From Opitutia bacterium (GTDB lineage: Bacteria; Verrucomicrobiota; Verrucomicrobiia; Opitutales; Opitutaceae), in the NCBI GenBank assembly GCA_947472765.1, contig CANJCM010000002.1, positions 1 through 64,000 on the forward strand: a stretch of 64,000 nucleotides of DNA, written 5' to 3'. The notes below the pieces were generated by a model. That model was not told where the DNA came from, did no database searches, and saw only the letters and a list, made by a program, of their open reading frames with translations. Positions within the stretch are counted from its first letter, which is position 1. Each line of letters begins with the position of its first letter. Positions 61,844 to 64,000 of the stretch are shown here, piece after piece. Made by a program: the position numbers and the translations under genes.

Positions 61844-62869
61844 TTAGAGCAGACCAGCCGTCTCGTCGAAGCCGCACCACAGATTCATGATCTGGACCGC
61901 CTGGCCGCTCGCGCCCTTGACCAGATTATCCTCGGCGGACGTCAGGATGAAGTTGCCCGTGCGGGGATCGAGAACGGCGGACATGTCGATGCGATTGGTG
62001 CCGACGACATGCGCGGTGTCGGGGGTTTCGCCCGTGGGCAGCAACTGGACGAAGCTCGAATTTCCGTACGCGGCGCGCCAGGCCGCGTAAGCCTGCTCAA
62101 TGGTGCCACCCGGCGCGGCCGGAACGGTGATGGTCGTCGCAATGCCCCGCCGCATCGGCGCGAGGTGCGGATTGAACTGGATGATCGTCGCCGCACCGGT
62201 GTGCAACGCCAGTTGCTCCTCCACTTCGGCGAGGTGCCGGTGTTTGACGAGACCGTAGGCCTTGGTGCTCTCGGCGCGCTCCACGTAAAGGTACATCTCA
62301 TCGACCTTCTTGCCCGCACCGCTGACGCCGCTGTAGGAATTCACCACGATGTGCTCGCGCGTCACCACCCCGGCGCGCAGCAGTGGCACGAGCGGCACGA
62401 GAATGCTGGTCGGATAGCAGCCGGGCGCGGCCACGAGCCTCGTTTCAGTTTTCCAGGCGGACGACGTGAGTTCCGGCAGCACGAAACGCGCGGACGGCAA
62501 CAACTCGGGCGCATGATGCTCGCCGTAGTATTTCTGGTAGGTCGCGAGGTCGGAGATGCGAAAGTCGGCGCTGAGGTCGATGACCCGCTTGCCGCCGGCA
62601 ACCAAGGCACGCGCGTAGGTCGCAGCCGCGCCGTGCGGCAGCGCGAGGAAGAACAAATCGATATCACCCGCCGCCAGGGCCGCCGGATCGGAGTCCGTAA
62701 ACTTCAATCCGTGATCAGCTCCGCGCACCGCGGGAATCACCGCCGCGAGCGGCTTGCCCGCTTGCGAACGGGAGGTGACCGCCGCGAGCGTCACGTTCGG
62801 GTGCCGCAGCAGGAGCTTGACGAGGATTTCGCCCGAGTAACCGGAGGCGCCAACGATGCCGACTTTCAT
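61844..62869 (-). CDS. argC: N-acetyl-gamma-glutamyl-phosphate reductase
   Basis: MKVGIVGASGYSGEILVKLLLRHP, VAAPGCYPTSILVPLVPLLRAG, SYSGVSGAGKK. Confidence 0.97.
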   Translation of the reverse strand: MKVGIVGASGYSGEILVKLLLRHPNVTLAAVTSRSQAGKPLAAVIPAVRGADHGLKFTDSDPAALAAGDIDLFFLALPHGAAATYARALVAGGKRVIDLSADFRISDLATYQKYYGEHHAPELLPSARFVLPELTSSAWKTETRLVAAPGCYPTSILVPLVPLLRAGVVTREHIVVNSYSGVSGAGKKVDEMYLYVERAESTKAYGLVKHRHLAEVEEQLALHTGAATIIQFNPHLAPMRRGIATTITVPAAPGGTIEQAYAAWRAAYGNSSFVQLLPTGETPDTAHVVGTNRIDMSAVLDPRTGNFILTSAEDNLVKGASGQAVQIMNLWCGFDETAGLL

Positions 62870-62916
62870 GGGAGGAAAGGAGGTGGATTGCGGCCAGCCC
62901 GCCCCGCGCGCAACGC

Positions 62917-62952
62917 CAAATAAAATGGCCCGCTCGTTGCGGAGCGGGCCAT
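62917..62952 (-). terminator. intrinsic terminator of the TorF-like gene
   Basis: 11-bp stem ATGGCCCGCTC/GAGCGGGCCAT; on the minus strand followed by TTTATTTGG. Confidence 0.75.
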
Positions 62953-62984
62953 CGGGGAAAGGCAGACTGTATCGGTCGGTCGGC

Positions 62985-63770
62985 TTAGAAGCTGAACGAG
63001 TAGTTGACCGAGCCGACCCCGCGCTCCGCCTGGAGCGAGTTGGTGACCTGGGGGTCGCTGCCGGTCTTGAACTTGTTGTCCCAGCCGATGTGGTAGGCCC
63101 AGCCGAGCGACAGCTTGGAGTTGGTGCTCAACTGAATCGGCACCGAGAAGCCGAACGAGCAGTAGTCGCCCCAGTTCTTCGTCGCCGGCGAACCGTTCTT
63201 CACGACGTCAGTGATCTTGTAGCTGCCCCACGTCGCCGACAGGTCGACCGTCGCGCCGAGGCTGGCCAGGGCAACGGAGTGCGCCGCGCTGATTTCCCAG
63301 GTCGGGCCCTCGAGCGTCATGTCGTAATAGAGCTTCGGGGTGAGCTTCACGCCGGCGATCGTGTAGTTCAGGGCGAGGCTCGGCTCGAACGTCGCCTTGT
63401 GAACCGTGTTCACGAGGTTCGGATAGTAGTAGTACGTGAAGCCGGGGACCAAGGTCAGGCCTTCCGCGATCGTCGACGTGTACGAACCGTAGAAGTCGAA
63501 TTCCGGATCGGAGACGCCGGGAATGCGGTTGGAGAGGGGCTTGCTGGCCCAAACGCCGACAGCCAGGTTGCCGCCGAGCATGCCGCCGATTTCGGCCGAC
63601 GGCTGCAGGCTGAGCCCGCCGAGCCGCTGGCCGCGGAACATGTATTGGGAAACCACCGACACGTTTGCAGTCACGGTCGGAGCATTCACCGTGGCGCCCG
63701 CCTGAGCCCGCACGTTCAGCGCACCAACGCTAAGAGCGCCCGCAAGGGCGATAAGGAGTATCTTGTTCAT
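62985..63770 (-). CDS. TorF-family putative porin
   Basis: signal peptide; VSVVSQYMFRGQRLGGLSLQPSAEI; terminal beta strand ending in F (GSVNYSFSF). Confidence 0.85.
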   Translation of the reverse strand: MNKILLIALAGALSVGALNVRAQAGATVNAPTVTANVSVVSQYMFRGQRLGGLSLQPSAEIGGMLGGNLAVGVWASKPLSNRIPGVSDPEFDFYGSYTSTIAEGLTLVPGFTYYYYPNLVNTVHKATFEPSLALNYTIAGVKLTPKLYYDMTLEGPTWEISAAHSVALASLGATVDLSATWGSYKITDVVKNGSPATKNWGDYCSFGFSVPIQLSTNSKLSLGWAYHIGWDNKFKTGSDPQVTNSLQAERGVGSVNYSFSF

Positions 63771-64000
63771 AGTTTTTTTCGGAAATGGCTAACGATCCAT
63801 GAGAGCGATCGATGCTAGTGCTGTCGACCCGCCAACAAAATCACGGTAGTTCTCCATGAATTTGTCGAGTGAGTAAACGTCATTCTAGGTAGTTGGGAGT
63901 TTGCCGGCCAGGTGGGGACTGTCGCGCCCACATGGCAGGATAAGGAACTGGGTTGAGGATGAGGGTTAAGAGAACGGGAGGTGCGCAGTCCCCCTCTCTT

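Overview
GC-rich (roughly 65%) window that reads like a chromosome of the Verrucomicrobia, probably Opitutaceae. Taxonomy is inferred from gene content and PEP-CTERM, planctomycete-type and Opitutaceae-like protein signatures; I could not search. Most of the window is ordinary core genome: type-B succinate dehydrogenase (sdhCAB), gpsA, purU, carB, carbonic anhydrase, rsmE, rsmD, an Mla-type lipid transport operon, and a long arginine cluster (argG, argF, argD, argB, argJ, argC) with an embedded decarboxylase plus homospermidine synthase pair. There are two tRNAs, Pro(UGG) and Gly(UCC). I saw no phage, transposase, CRISPR or restriction system. Points for a second look: (1) a WPL/WPF-repeat secreted protein translationally coupled to mlaEFD; (2) three genes each broken by one small lesion: an in-frame TAG in a PRC-barrel/BON gene, an A7 homopolymer frameshift in a histidine kinase, and a 1-nt frameshift in a type IV pilin-like gene; (3) an NtrC-like regulator lacking GAFTGA, with altered Walker B and a truncated HTH, beside an orphan pilC; (4) a ~1440-aa secreted protein with eight ~86-aa repeats, an unusual N-terminal D/N-[VL]-G-[FY]-G repeat and a duplicated C-terminal module; (5) several families of palindromic intergenic repeats, including hairpin arrays between convergent genes; (6) a PQQ dehydrogenase with a D-x-D motif suggesting lanthanide use; (7) a PEP-CTERM gene whose stop codon lies inside a convergent tRNA.
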